Of a stretch of 64,000 bases of DNA, positions 15,901 to 23,332 are shown piece after piece. Origin of the DNA: Actinomadura formosensis NBRC 14204 (GTDB lineage: Bacteria > Actinomycetota > Actinomycetes > Streptosporangiales > Streptosporangiaceae); assembly GCF_001552155.1 (NCBI RefSeq), contig NZ_BCQQ01000007.1:1-64000 (forward strand). Reading direction: 5' to 3'. The position numbers and the translations under genes are program-made. Position 1 is the first letter of the stretch, and each line of letters begins with the position of its first letter. The notes beneath the pieces are model-generated. The model was not told the origin of the DNA, did no database searches, and worked only from the letters and a program-made list of their open reading frames with translations.

Positions 15901-16424
15901 GCCGCACCGCCGTCGCGGCCCGGGGGCCGGTCGTAGCGTCCCCGGTCGGTGGCGAGCACCACCGAGCCGATCATCGTGGCCAGGATGGCGATGCCGATCA
16001 CCATCATCACCAGCATCTTCGGGCCCATGATCGCCTCGCCGAGGGAGAAGGCCGGATCGTGCGGCACCGCGCCCCGGCGGTGCGGCCACGGCGTCAGCAG
16101 GACGCCGGCCGCCATCGCCGCGAAGACCGCGATCGAGATCGTGAGGGCGGCGCGCCGGTTGTGCACCATCGTCATCGGCATGAGCCCGCCGGGGTTCATC
16201 ATGTACATGATCATGAAGACCGCCATGACCAGCATCTCCATGATCATCATCAGCACGACCAGGACGCCGAGATAGTTCAGGTCGAGCAGCAGCAGCTCGC
16301 CCCCGACGCACAGGAACGAGGCCAGCAGGGCGAAGGTGGCCCGCGCCATGGAGTCCACGACGAAGACGGCCACCCCGAAACCGACCGCCGCCACCGCCAG
16401 GACCCAGAACACGACCGTCTGCAT
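15897..16424 (-). CDS. nuoJ: NADH-quinone oxidoreductase subunit J
   Basis: A 175-aa membrane subunit with about five helices. The TM3 region, VGGELLLLDLNYLGVLVVLM followed by MIMEMLVMAVFMIMYMMNPG, is the typical NuoJ methionine-rich hinge. The C-terminus is a charged, proline-rich tail after LGSVVLATDRGRYDRPPG. It lies nine bases after nuoH and overlaps nuoK. Confidence 0.9.
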   Translation of the reverse strand: MQTVVFWVLAVAAVGFGVAVFVVDSMARATFALLASFLCVGGELLLLDLNYLGVLVVLMMIMEMLVMAVFMIMYMMNPGGLMPMTMVHNRRAALTISIAVFAAMAAGVLLTPWPHRRGAVPHDPAFSLGEAIMGPKMLVMMVIGIAILATMIGSVVLATDRGRYDRPPGRDGGAA

Positions 16425-16433
16425 CCCACCTCC

Positions 16434-17348
16434 TCAGTCCAGGACCACGACGCCGACGACCAGCGCCTGTAGCAACGCGGCCGGAATCAGGACCGCCCAG
16501 GCCGCCGTCATGAAGCGGTCCATCCTGATCACCGGCCACCGCCCGCGAAGCCAGACCAGCAAGGCCAGCACCGCGACCGTCTTGATCAGCGTCCAGGCCC
16601 ATCCGGGAAGCCACGGCCCCGCGCCCCCGCCGAGGAACAGCGGCACGGCGGCCGCCGCCGCGACGGCCACCAGGGCGAGCCTGCCCGCGAAGAAGAGCAG
16701 CCGGTCCGGGCCGGACAGTTCCGCCGCCGCCCCGCCCCCCAGGTCGTCCGCCACCGGGTGCTCCATCGGCCCCCAGAAGGCCATCGCGAGCGCGGACAGC
16801 AGGTAGACGGCGAAGGCGACCGGCATCCAGACCGCGAACCACACCTCGTCCTGCGCGGCGGCGATCGCGCCGAAGTCGAGCGAGCCCGCGCCGAGGGACG
16901 CGGTGATGAGAGCGAACATGTGCGGCAGTTCGTACGCCAGCCCCTGGGCGAGGAAGCGATAGCCGCCGACCAGCGGGAACGCCGAGTTGGCCCCCCACCC
17001 AGCCAGCCAGAGGGAGGCCCATGCCACGACCTCCATGGCGTTGAACCACACCACGCTCACCGGCAGGTTCCACACCCTGCTCCCGCCGGGACCGCCGTCG
17101 AGCGGGATCACCGCCGCGGCCAGCAGAGCCGCCACCGGAAGGCTGATCACGCCGATCCGCACGAGCGGGACGTCGGAGGCGAGTGTCCTCCTCCGCTGCC
17201 GCAGGAGAAGCAGGACGCTCTCGCGCAGCGGGGCGGCGGGCCCGTCGCCCGTGCGGAACGCGGCGTCCATCACCGCGGCGGAGTACGCCAGTCCCGCCAG
17301 GACCAGCGGAAGCGCCACCGCCGCCCCTACCGGGGCCCCGTCACTCAC
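16434..17348 (-). CDS. nuoH: NADH-quinone oxidoreductase subunit H, divergent
   Basis: A 304-aa membrane subunit with about eight helices. The family pattern is kept in VWFNAMEVVAWASLWLAGWG and SNxAFPLVGGYRFLAQGLAYELPH-like sequence (FLAQGLAYELPHMFALITAS). The quinone-site loop, normally rich in glutamates (PEAESELVAGFxxEYSG), is here EHPVADDLGGGAAAELSG, so several acidic residues are lost. This matches the loss of cluster ligands in the adjacent NuoB/D-like protein and suggests altered or absent quinone chemistry. It overlaps the upstream gene by eight bases. Confidence 0.85.
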   Translation of the reverse strand: MSDGAPVGAAVALPLVLAGLAYSAAVMDAAFRTGDGPAAPLRESVLLLLRQRRRTLASDVPLVRIGVISLPVAALLAAAVIPLDGGPGGSRVWNLPVSVVWFNAMEVVAWASLWLAGWGANSAFPLVGGYRFLAQGLAYELPHMFALITASLGAGSLDFGAIAAAQDEVWFAVWMPVAFAVYLLSALAMAFWGPMEHPVADDLGGGAAAELSGPDRLLFFAGRLALVAVAAAAAVPLFLGGGAGPWLPGWAWTLIKTVAVLALLVWLRGRWPVIRMDRFMTAAWAVLIPAALLQALVVGVVVLD

Positions 17349-18552
17349 CGGGCGCCTCCGCCGGTTCGGCGAGCCGATCGAGGTCCGGGTCCAGGCCGGC
17401 GACGATCAGCCGCGCCGCCGCGAGTTCCGCCCCGCCCAGCAACTCCGGCAGGACGTCCAGGACGGGCGCGGCGGCCCGGGAGCCGACCGGGCCGCGCGGA
17501 CCGCCGGTCCCTTCCAGCGGCGCGGTGGAGTCCGCCCGCGCGAGGGCCGCCCCGGTGTCGTCCAGCCACCCGCTCAGGCGGTCGAAGACATCTCCGAGGT
17601 GGCGGGCCTCCGGGCCGGCCAGTCCATGCCGGTCGGCCATCGCCCGGTCGATGCCCCCCACATCGCGAAGCATCCAGCGGAGCGTCCTCGACTGCCGGGT
17701 GCGCCTCGCGAACCCGGCGAACCGGACGGCGAGCACCTTCGCGGACCTGGCGGCCAGGACGTCGTCGCGCAGGCCACGCGCCCGGTCGGCGGCGTTCTCC
17801 CAGCCCGCGACCGCCAGCAACCGTCCCACGCTGTCGAGATGGGACGCCGCGCGGCGCCGTTCCGCCTCGCCCTCCGGCACCCGCTCTCCCGCGGCGGCAC
17901 GCAGCCACGGCTCGTCCCAGAAGGAGGCTCCACCGCCTCGTCCTCGCGCGACACCGGCCTCGGCGTCCTGGACGATGTCGCCCTGCAGTGTCAGCCGGAG
18001 GACGAGGCCGGCGGGCCAGTCCTTGAGCGCCGGGCCGAGGGGGACATGCAGCACATCGAGTTTCAGGCCGTCCCGGTCGTCGGCGCGTCCGGCCATGGCC
18101 AGCCCCATCGGGGGCTCCATGCCGTGCTCGTGGCCCCCGTGCCCGTGCCCTGACATGTGGTCGTGCTCACCGTCCCCGCCCGGAGCCCACGGCCCCTCCC
18201 GCGACCGGGCCGCGGCGGCCGCCCACTGCGCCGGCACGTCGGCCAGTTCCCGGGCCGCCCGGTCCAGCGCGGCGGCGACCTCCTCGGCCGATGCCGTCTC
18301 CTCCAGCCGGACGAGAGCCCGCGGAGCCGGGATGCCGCTCCAGACGGTGTCCACCGCCGTCCCGAGTTCGGGGCCGGGCGTGCCGCACACGACCAGGGTC
18401 GTCGCCGCCGCGGGGGAGGCGACCGGCCGTCCGCGCCGGCGCCGCAGTTCCGCCTCCAGGAGCAGCCGGGTCCGCGTCGCACCCGGCACCGTGACGACGA
18501 AGACGTGCGGGCACGCGGTGGCGAACCGGACGAGCCGTTCCCTCAGACCCAA
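17341..18552 (-). CDS. NuoB/NuoD-like fusion lacking iron-sulphur ligands
   Basis: A 403-aa protein between nuoA and nuoH, where nuoB-C-D normally lie. Residues about 1-105 resemble NuoB: VASPAAATTLVVCGTPGPEL followed by IPAPRALVRLEE parallels the NuoB ASPRxADxLIVAG...MPEPRWVIxMG region. Residues about 160 onward resemble the NuoD start: PLGPALKDWPAGLVLRLTLQ parallels GPQHPxTHGVLRLxLxLDG, and the helical end resembles NuoD. A His-rich linker (MSGHGHGGHEHG) joins the halves. The whole protein has only two cysteines, so the N2 cluster (four ligands) cannot form. It likely forms a structural connecting piece or a repurposed module. The assignment rests on motif reading and gene order. Confidence 0.65.
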   Translation of the reverse strand: MGLRERLVRFATACPHVFVVTVPGATRTRLLLEAELRRRRGRPVASPAAATTLVVCGTPGPELGTAVDTVWSGIPAPRALVRLEETASAEEVAAALDRAARELADVPAQWAAAAARSREGPWAPGGDGEHDHMSGHGHGGHEHGMEPPMGLAMAGRADDRDGLKLDVLHVPLGPALKDWPAGLVLRLTLQGDIVQDAEAGVARGRGGGASFWDEPWLRAAAGERVPEGEAERRRAASHLDSVGRLLAVAGWENAADRARGLRDDVLAARSAKVLAVRFAGFARRTRQSRTLRWMLRDVGGIDRAMADRHGLAGPEARHLGDVFDRLSGWLDDTGAALARADSTAPLEGTGGPRGPVGSRAAAPVLDVLPELLGGAELAAARLIVAGLDPDLDRLAEPAEAPGE

Positions 18553-18890
18553 CGGAACGCCCCCTCACGCCATGCGTAGACGACGCCGGCCATGAGGAGC
18601 GCGAGGAACAGGAACATCTCGATGACGGCCTTCGCACCCACCGAGGTGACGACCAGCGCCCACGGGTACATGAAGATCATTTCCATGTCGAAGGCGAGGA
18701 AGACCATCGTCACGGCGTACCAGCGCACGTGGTAGCGCGACAGCGCGTGCTCCTGGGGCCGCGCCCCGGACAGGAACGGGCCGACGCCGGCCTCACCCGG
18801 CGGCGCGAAGGCGAACGACAGGGCGTAGACGGCCACGATCAGCGCGGCCGGCGGACCGATGAGAGCGAGTACAGCCACGTACGCATGCAT
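18543..18890 (-). CDS. nuoA: NADH-quinone oxidoreductase subunit A
   Basis: A 115-aa subunit with three transmembrane helices. YHVRWYAVTMVFLAFDMEMI is the diagnostic NuoA segment (canonical RFYLVAMLFIIFDVEVxFLYPWA), followed by FMYPWALVV. The conserved loop cysteine of many NuoA proteins is absent: the loop is GVGPFLSGARPQEHALSRY. It is the first gene of the operon. The 19-bp palindrome at 18913 sits 23 bases upstream of its ATG. The stop overlaps the next gene by ten bases. Confidence 0.9.
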   Translation of the reverse strand: MHAYVAVLALIGPPAALIVAVYALSFAFAPPGEAGVGPFLSGARPQEHALSRYHVRWYAVTMVFLAFDMEMIFMYPWALVVTSVGAKAVIEMFLFLALLMAGVVYAWREGAFRWV

Positions 18891-18912
18891 CCCGCCCTAC
18901 CCGAGGACGAAA

Positions 18913-18931
18913 CTCCTACACTCTGTAGGAG
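18913..18931. promoter_or_regulatory. 19-bp palindrome (site 2) before nuoA, candidate BlaI-type operator
   Basis: CTCCTACA-CTC-TGTAGGAG is a perfect 8-3-8 palindrome. Its outer 7-base arms and 19-bp span equal the site at 8487. It lies 23-41 bases before the nuoA start codon, a position where a repressor would block the promoter or start site. The TACA...TGTA core is that of BlaI/CopY operators. Confidence 0.6.
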
Positions 18932-19086
18932 ATCGCGCTGCGCGGCGCTCCCCTGCCGACCGGGTGACCGCGTCCAGAGCAGAGGCTCGGCGGCAGAACC
19001 GAACAGGTGTGTGACACTCGCGGCGGTTGTGGCGCTCTTTGATCAAGGGGACTTTCCGTGAATCCTGCCGTGAATGGAGAAGAGCT

Positions 19087-21174
19087 TTGAAGCGCACGTT
19101 GATGGGGGCGTCGGTGGCCGCGGTGGCGGTGGCGGGGACGGTGACCTGGACGGTCTCCGCCAACTCGACCGCGACGACGGCGTCGGCCGCGCGGCCGGCA
19201 CCGGGCCGGGTCCAGGCACGTGCTCTTCAGGAGCTTCCCGGGGCCGCCTCCGGAGGCAAGAAGATCGAGGGGCTGCCCGCCACGAAGACCGAGCCGTTCA
19301 GCCTTGTCGGCATCACCTGGGACAAGCCCCGGGAGGAGCTTCGGGGAACCGTCCGGCTCCGCACGCGGGACGCCGGGACCGGCCGGTGGTCGGGGTGGCG
19401 CGCCCTGGAGCCGGAACTCGCCGACGCCCCCGACCGGGGCGGGCGCGGCGGCACGAACGGGCTGTGGGTCGGTCCGTCCGACGGTGTCGAGGTGCGCGTG
19501 ACCGGGCAGGGCCGCACCCTGCCCGACGGCCTGCGCGTCGACCTGATCGACCCGGGCAAGGGGACCGCGTCGCCCAAGCCGCGGGCGGCCGGCCCGGACG
19601 CGGGCGCGAGGATGCGGCTGATCGCGGCGAGCACGCCCCTCGCCGGGCCCGTCACCGCGCCGAAGCCGGACATCGTGCCGCGCGCCGGATGGGGCGCGGA
19701 CGAGTCCCTCGTCACGGAGCCGCCGACCTACGACACCTCCGTCAAGGCCGCGTTCGTCCACCACACCGACACGGGCAACAACTACACCTGCGCCGACTCG
19801 CCCTCGGTGGTCCGCTCGGTGTTCCTGTACCACGTGAAGAGCCACGGCTGGGCCGACATCGGCTACAACTTCCTGGTCGACAAGTGCGGCACCATCTTCG
19901 AGGGACGGGCCGGCGGCGCCGACCGCCCCGTCCACGGCGCCCACACCTACGGGTTCAACACCGACACCACCGGGATCGCCGTCCTCGGCACCTACACCGC
20001 CGCCAACGACCCGAACGTGCCCGGTGTGGCGCCCACGAAGGCCGGCCTCGACGGCGTCGCGAAGATCGGCGCCTGGAAGCTGGGGCTGACCGGCGTCGAC
20101 CCGACGGCGAAGACGCTCCTGACCTCGTACGCCCCCGACGGGACGGGCGGCAAGTACCCCTACGGGCAGCAGGTCGAGTTCAACACGATCTCCGGTCACC
20201 GCGACGGGTTCGCGACCGCGTGCCCCGGCGATCAGCTCTACAGCGCGCTTCCCACCATCCGGACCGCCGCCAAGCAGCTCACCGTCCCGGCCCTGACCGC
20301 CACCGTGACCGGGGCCAAGGCCGCCGGCGGGGCCTACTACACCACGAGCACGGCCACCCTGAACTGGACGCCGGCCGAGGGCGCCACCTACACCGTCAGC
20401 GTGGACGGCGCGACGGCCGCGACGCCCCCCGCCGGGGCGACGTCCGCCACGGTGACCCTCGCCCCCGGCACGCACAGTGTCCAGTTGCACGCCGGCTTCG
20501 CCGACGGGACCACCTCCGCCTCCCCCGTCTTCACGATCGTCGCGGACACGACCCGCCCCGTCATCTCCTCCCAGGCGCTGTACCTGCGCAAGGCAACGGT
20601 CAACAGCACCGCGTTCCCCGTCTGGCTCACCTGGAAGGCCGGCGACAACACGCTGCTCAGCTCGCTGAAGGCCACGTCCCCGTACGCCAAGACGTTCGCC
20701 CCGACCACGACGAGCTGGGCCACGTCCGCCAAGCCGCTCTCGACCCAGTCGTGGTCGCTGACCGCCGCGGACGCCGCGGGCAACACCACGACCAGCGCCA
20801 TCAGCCGCTACGCCGGCGGCGTCAGCGAGGGCTCCGCGTACCGCACCGGCACCTGGAAGCTCAGCACCACCAAGTACTACCTGGGCGGACGCGGCCTCTA
20901 CAGCGGTTACCGGGGCGCGAGCGCGAGCTGGACGTTCACCGGCCGCACCGCCGGCCTGATCTTCAAGCGCGCGTCCAACCTCGGCGCCGTGTACGTCTAC
21001 GTGGACGGCACCAAGGTCGGCACCCTGGACACCCGGGCCTCGTCCACCGCCTACCGCCAGCTCATGTGGACGCGCTCCTGGAGCACCAGCGGCAAGCACA
21101 CCATCAAGATCGTGGTCGCGGGCACCTCCGGCCGTCCCACGGTCGGCATCGACGGCCTGCTCTACCTCCGCTGA
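19087..21174 (+). CDS. Secreted N-acetylmuramoyl-L-alanine amidase (PGRP/amidase-2 domain)
   Basis: A 695-aa secreted protein. The start is taken as TTG 19087, preceded by GGAGAAG and followed by a signal peptide (KRTLMGASVAAVAVAGTVTW...). A beta-type region (SLVGITWDKP...VEVRVTGQG) precedes the amidase domain at about 200-400. That domain has PRAGWGADES, AFVHHTDTGN (first zinc His), GYNFLVDKCGTIFEGRAGG, GHRDGFATACPGDQLY (second His and Cys ligand). Two Ig/beta-sandwich segments follow, ending in a repeat-like TWKLSTTKYYLGGRGLYSGY module. It cleaves the amide between MurNAc and L-Ala. It is divergent from nuoA. Confidence 0.9.
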   Translation: MKRTLMGASVAAVAVAGTVTWTVSANSTATTASAARPAPGRVQARALQELPGAASGGKKIEGLPATKTEPFSLVGITWDKPREELRGTVRLRTRDAGTGRWSGWRALEPELADAPDRGGRGGTNGLWVGPSDGVEVRVTGQGRTLPDGLRVDLIDPGKGTASPKPRAAGPDAGARMRLIAASTPLAGPVTAPKPDIVPRAGWGADESLVTEPPTYDTSVKAAFVHHTDTGNNYTCADSPSVVRSVFLYHVKSHGWADIGYNFLVDKCGTIFEGRAGGADRPVHGAHTYGFNTDTTGIAVLGTYTAANDPNVPGVAPTKAGLDGVAKIGAWKLGLTGVDPTAKTLLTSYAPDGTGGKYPYGQQVEFNTISGHRDGFATACPGDQLYSALPTIRTAAKQLTVPALTATVTGAKAAGGAYYTTSTATLNWTPAEGATYTVSVDGATAATPPAGATSATVTLAPGTHSVQLHAGFADGTTSASPVFTIVADTTRPVISSQALYLRKATVNSTAFPVWLTWKAGDNTLLSSLKATSPYAKTFAPTTTSWATSAKPLSTQSWSLTAADAAGNTTTSAISRYAGGVSEGSAYRTGTWKLSTTKYYLGGRGLYSGYRGASASWTFTGRTAGLIFKRASNLGAVYVYVDGTKVGTLDTRASSTAYRQLMWTRSWSTSGKHTIKIVVAGTSGRPTVGIDGLLYLR

Positions 21175-21188
21175 CACCCGCGTGCGGC

Positions 21189-21237
21189 GGAGGGCCGCCG
21201 GTGGATCGCCCGGCGGCCCTCCGCCGGGCGATCCACC
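21189..21237. terminator. Two interlocked inverted repeats after the amidase gene
   Basis: Arms A (21189-21201, GGAGGGCCGCCGG) and A' (21210-21222) pair over 13 bp. Arms B (21200-21213, GGTGGATCGCCCGG) and B' (21224-21237) pair over 14 bp. They interleave as A-B-A'-B', so the hairpins exclude each other or form a pseudoknot. The position, 15 bases after the amidase stop, suggests termination. Confidence 0.7.
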
Positions 21238-21282
21238 ACGTGCAAGGCCCGACATAGCCGGGCGATGTACGGGCAGTAGTGG

Positions 21283-22710
21283 TTGGTGGTATCGGCGCGG
21301 ACCCGCCGGTCATGGGGGCGGGTGACCACCGTCCTGACGAGCCGGCTCGGCGGGAGGCGGCTCGGCGGGGCGCGGCAGACTCGCGTGGTGGTGCTGCTGG
21401 CGTGCGTGCTCGCGCTGAACACGGCCGACACCGGGGTGGTCGGGGCGATCGTCCAGGAGCTGCGGCATTCGCTGCACATCGACAACACGCAGGTCGGGAT
21501 ACTCACGGCGGCACCGGCGGCGGTCGGGGCGGTCGCGACGGTTCCGGTGGGGCAGCTGACGGACCGGATGCCGCGGGTTCCGCTGCTGGCGGGCAGCATC
21601 ATGCTGTGGAGCCTCGCCATGATCGTCGGCGGGCTGGCGCAGTCGTATGTGTGGCTGCTGTCGTCCAGGGTGGCGCTGGGGGCGGTGACGGCGACGGCGG
21701 GGCCCACGGTCGCGTCGCTGATCGGTGACCTGTTCCCGCCCGAGGAGCGGGCCGGGACGTGGGGGCGGATCCTGGCCGGTGAGCTGGCCGGGCTGGGGTT
21801 CGGGCTGCTCGCGGGCGGGAACATCGCGGCGTTCCTGAACTGGCGGGTCGCGTTCTGGTTCGTCGCGGTGCTGGGGTTCGCGCTGGCCGCGTTGCTGTGG
21901 AAGATGCTGCCGGAGCCGGAGCGGGGCGCGCAGAGAGCGGAGGCGGGACGGGGCGGGAAGGAACCGGCACAGCGGCAGGTGGAGAAGTCGCATGTGACGC
22001 CCGCTCCGAGGAGCGTCCTGGACGCCGATCCCGAGACCATGACGCTGCGGCAGGCCGCCCGGTACGTCCTGCGGATCCGCACCAACGTGGTCATCATCGC
22101 GGCGTCGGCGATCGGCTACTTCTTCTTCGCGGGGCTGCGCACGTTCGCACTGGTCTTCGTCCAGGAACGGTACTCGGCCGGCCAGGGCGAACTGTCGGCG
22201 TTCATCCCGGTCGTCGGGCTGGCCGCGCTCACCGGGGTGCTCCTCGGCGGACGGCTGGCCGACGGGCTCGTCCGCAAGGGCGTGCTCACCGCGCGGGTCA
22301 CGGTGCCGGGGGCGGCGTTCGCCGCGTCGGCGCTGCTCTTCCTGCCCGGCCTGCTGACCGGCCGGGCACTGATCGCACTGCCGCTGTTCACGCTGGCGTC
22401 GGCGCTGCTCGCCGCCGCGAACCCGCCGCTGGACGCGGTGCGGCTGGACATCGTCCACTTCCGGCTGTGGGGCCGCGCCGAGGCGATCCGGACGATCGTG
22501 CGCATGCTCGGAGAGGCGGCGGCGCCCGTGCTGTTCGGCTGGCTGTCCACGCTGCTGGCGTCCGGCAGCCGGACCGGGACCGGCCTGGACCGGGCGTTCC
22601 TGCTGGCACTGATCCCCCTGCTGGTCAACGGGGTGCTGCTGACCAGGACCCGGCACGCCTACCCGAGGGACGTGGCGGCCGCCCTGGAGTCCGAGCGCCG
22701 CTACCCCTGA
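21283..22710 (+). CDS. Major facilitator superfamily transporter
   Basis: A 475-aa integral membrane protein with 12 predicted hydrophobic helices and a central cytosolic loop (about 220-265, rich in R/E/G). The TM1 region (VVVLLACVLALNTADTGVVG) and the loop 2-3 signature GQLTDRMPRVPLLAG are typical MFS features. WLLSSRVALGAVTATAGPTVASLIGDLFPPEERAG resembles spinster-type or sugar-phosphate MFS members (quoted in parts: LIGDLFPPEERAG). The substrate is unknown. GTG 21283 is used; GTG 21322 would remove 13 residues and leave all helices. It is convergent with the S4 gene, ten bases apart. Confidence 0.85.
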   Translation: MVVSARTRRSWGRVTTVLTSRLGGRRLGGARQTRVVVLLACVLALNTADTGVVGAIVQELRHSLHIDNTQVGILTAAPAAVGAVATVPVGQLTDRMPRVPLLAGSIMLWSLAMIVGGLAQSYVWLLSSRVALGAVTATAGPTVASLIGDLFPPEERAGTWGRILAGELAGLGFGLLAGGNIAAFLNWRVAFWFVAVLGFALAALLWKMLPEPERGAQRAEAGRGGKEPAQRQVEKSHVTPAPRSVLDADPETMTLRQAARYVLRIRTNVVIIAASAIGYFFFAGLRTFALVFVQERYSAGQGELSAFIPVVGLAALTGVLLGGRLADGLVRKGVLTARVTVPGAAFAASALLFLPGLLTGRALIALPLFTLASALLAAANPPLDAVRLDIVHFRLWGRAEAIRTIVRMLGEAAAPVLFGWLSTLLASGSRTGTGLDRAFLLALIPLLVNGVLLTRTRHAYPRDVAAALESERRYP

Positions 22711-22720
22711 CGGCCGGGGG

Positions 22721-23125
22721 TCAGTCCTGCTCGGACGGGTTGTTCAGGATGCGGTAGCGGTCGAGGACGCGTTCCAGTTCGCGCCGTTCGCGCTTGGTCG
22801 GCCGGCCCGCGCCGCGGTCGCGCCGGCCGACCGGGACGAGCGCCTCGCGCGGCGGCGGGGGCGGGCTCTTGTCGATCAGGCATTCCTGCGCGGCGGGCGC
22901 GCCGACCCGCTTGCGGACGATCTTCTGCACGACGACGATCCGTTCCCGTCCGTCATGGCGGAGCCGCACCGTGTCGCCCGGCTTCACCGCGGTGGACGGC
23001 TTGGCACGCTCGTCGTTCACGCGGACATGGCCCGCCCGGCACGCCGTCGTCGCCATCGAACGGGTCTTCAGCAGCCGCACGGACCAGATCCACAGATCGA
23101 CCCGCACGGACCCCTCGTCGCCCAT
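22721..23125 (-). CDS. RNA-binding S4-domain protein, Hsp15-like
   Basis: A 134-aa basic protein. Residues 8-70 are an S4 RNA-binding domain: VRVDLWIWSVRLLKTRSMA and AGHVRVNDERAKPSTAVKPGD. It is followed by RERIVVVQKIVRKRVGAPAAQ and a charged tail (GRPTKRERRELERVLDRYR) found in Hsp15-type proteins. Family members bind free 50S subunits carrying nascent chains after translation failure. The role in this organism is inferred from the family. Confidence 0.88.
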   Translation of the reverse strand: MGDEGSVRVDLWIWSVRLLKTRSMATTACRAGHVRVNDERAKPSTAVKPGDTVRLRHDGRERIVVVQKIVRKRVGAPAAQECLIDKSPPPPPREALVPVGRRDRGAGRPTKRERRELERVLDRYRILNNPSEQD

Positions 23126-23264
23126 GCGTCCATGATGTCACCTGAACGCCGGTGCCCGGTGAGAGCTGACCCAGACGCCGGCGCGTTCCCGCTGCTCGTA
23201 GAGCCAGCCGGCGCGGGCGTCGCGGTCGCCCGCACGTCCTCGGCCGCGACAGGGCCGGGGCATG

Positions 23265-23312
23265 CGGACGCCCGGGGCGGCCGGCGGGTGAGGCAACCGC
23301 CCCGGGTGTCCG
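23265..23312 (-). terminator. Terminator hairpin after the PRC/DUF2382 gene
   Basis: A 16-bp stem, CGGACGCCCGGGGCGG / CCGCCCCGGGTGTCCG, with a single mismatched pair and a 16-base loop. It lies 20 bases downstream of the stop of the minus-strand PRC/DUF2382 gene. Confidence 0.65.
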
Positions 23313-23332
23313 CTCTCCGGTGTGGCGTGTGG

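Noticed and set aside
22700..22735. Terminator between the MFS and S4 genes
   Set aside because: Only a five-base CTGAC/GTCAG pairing can be made; too weak to call.
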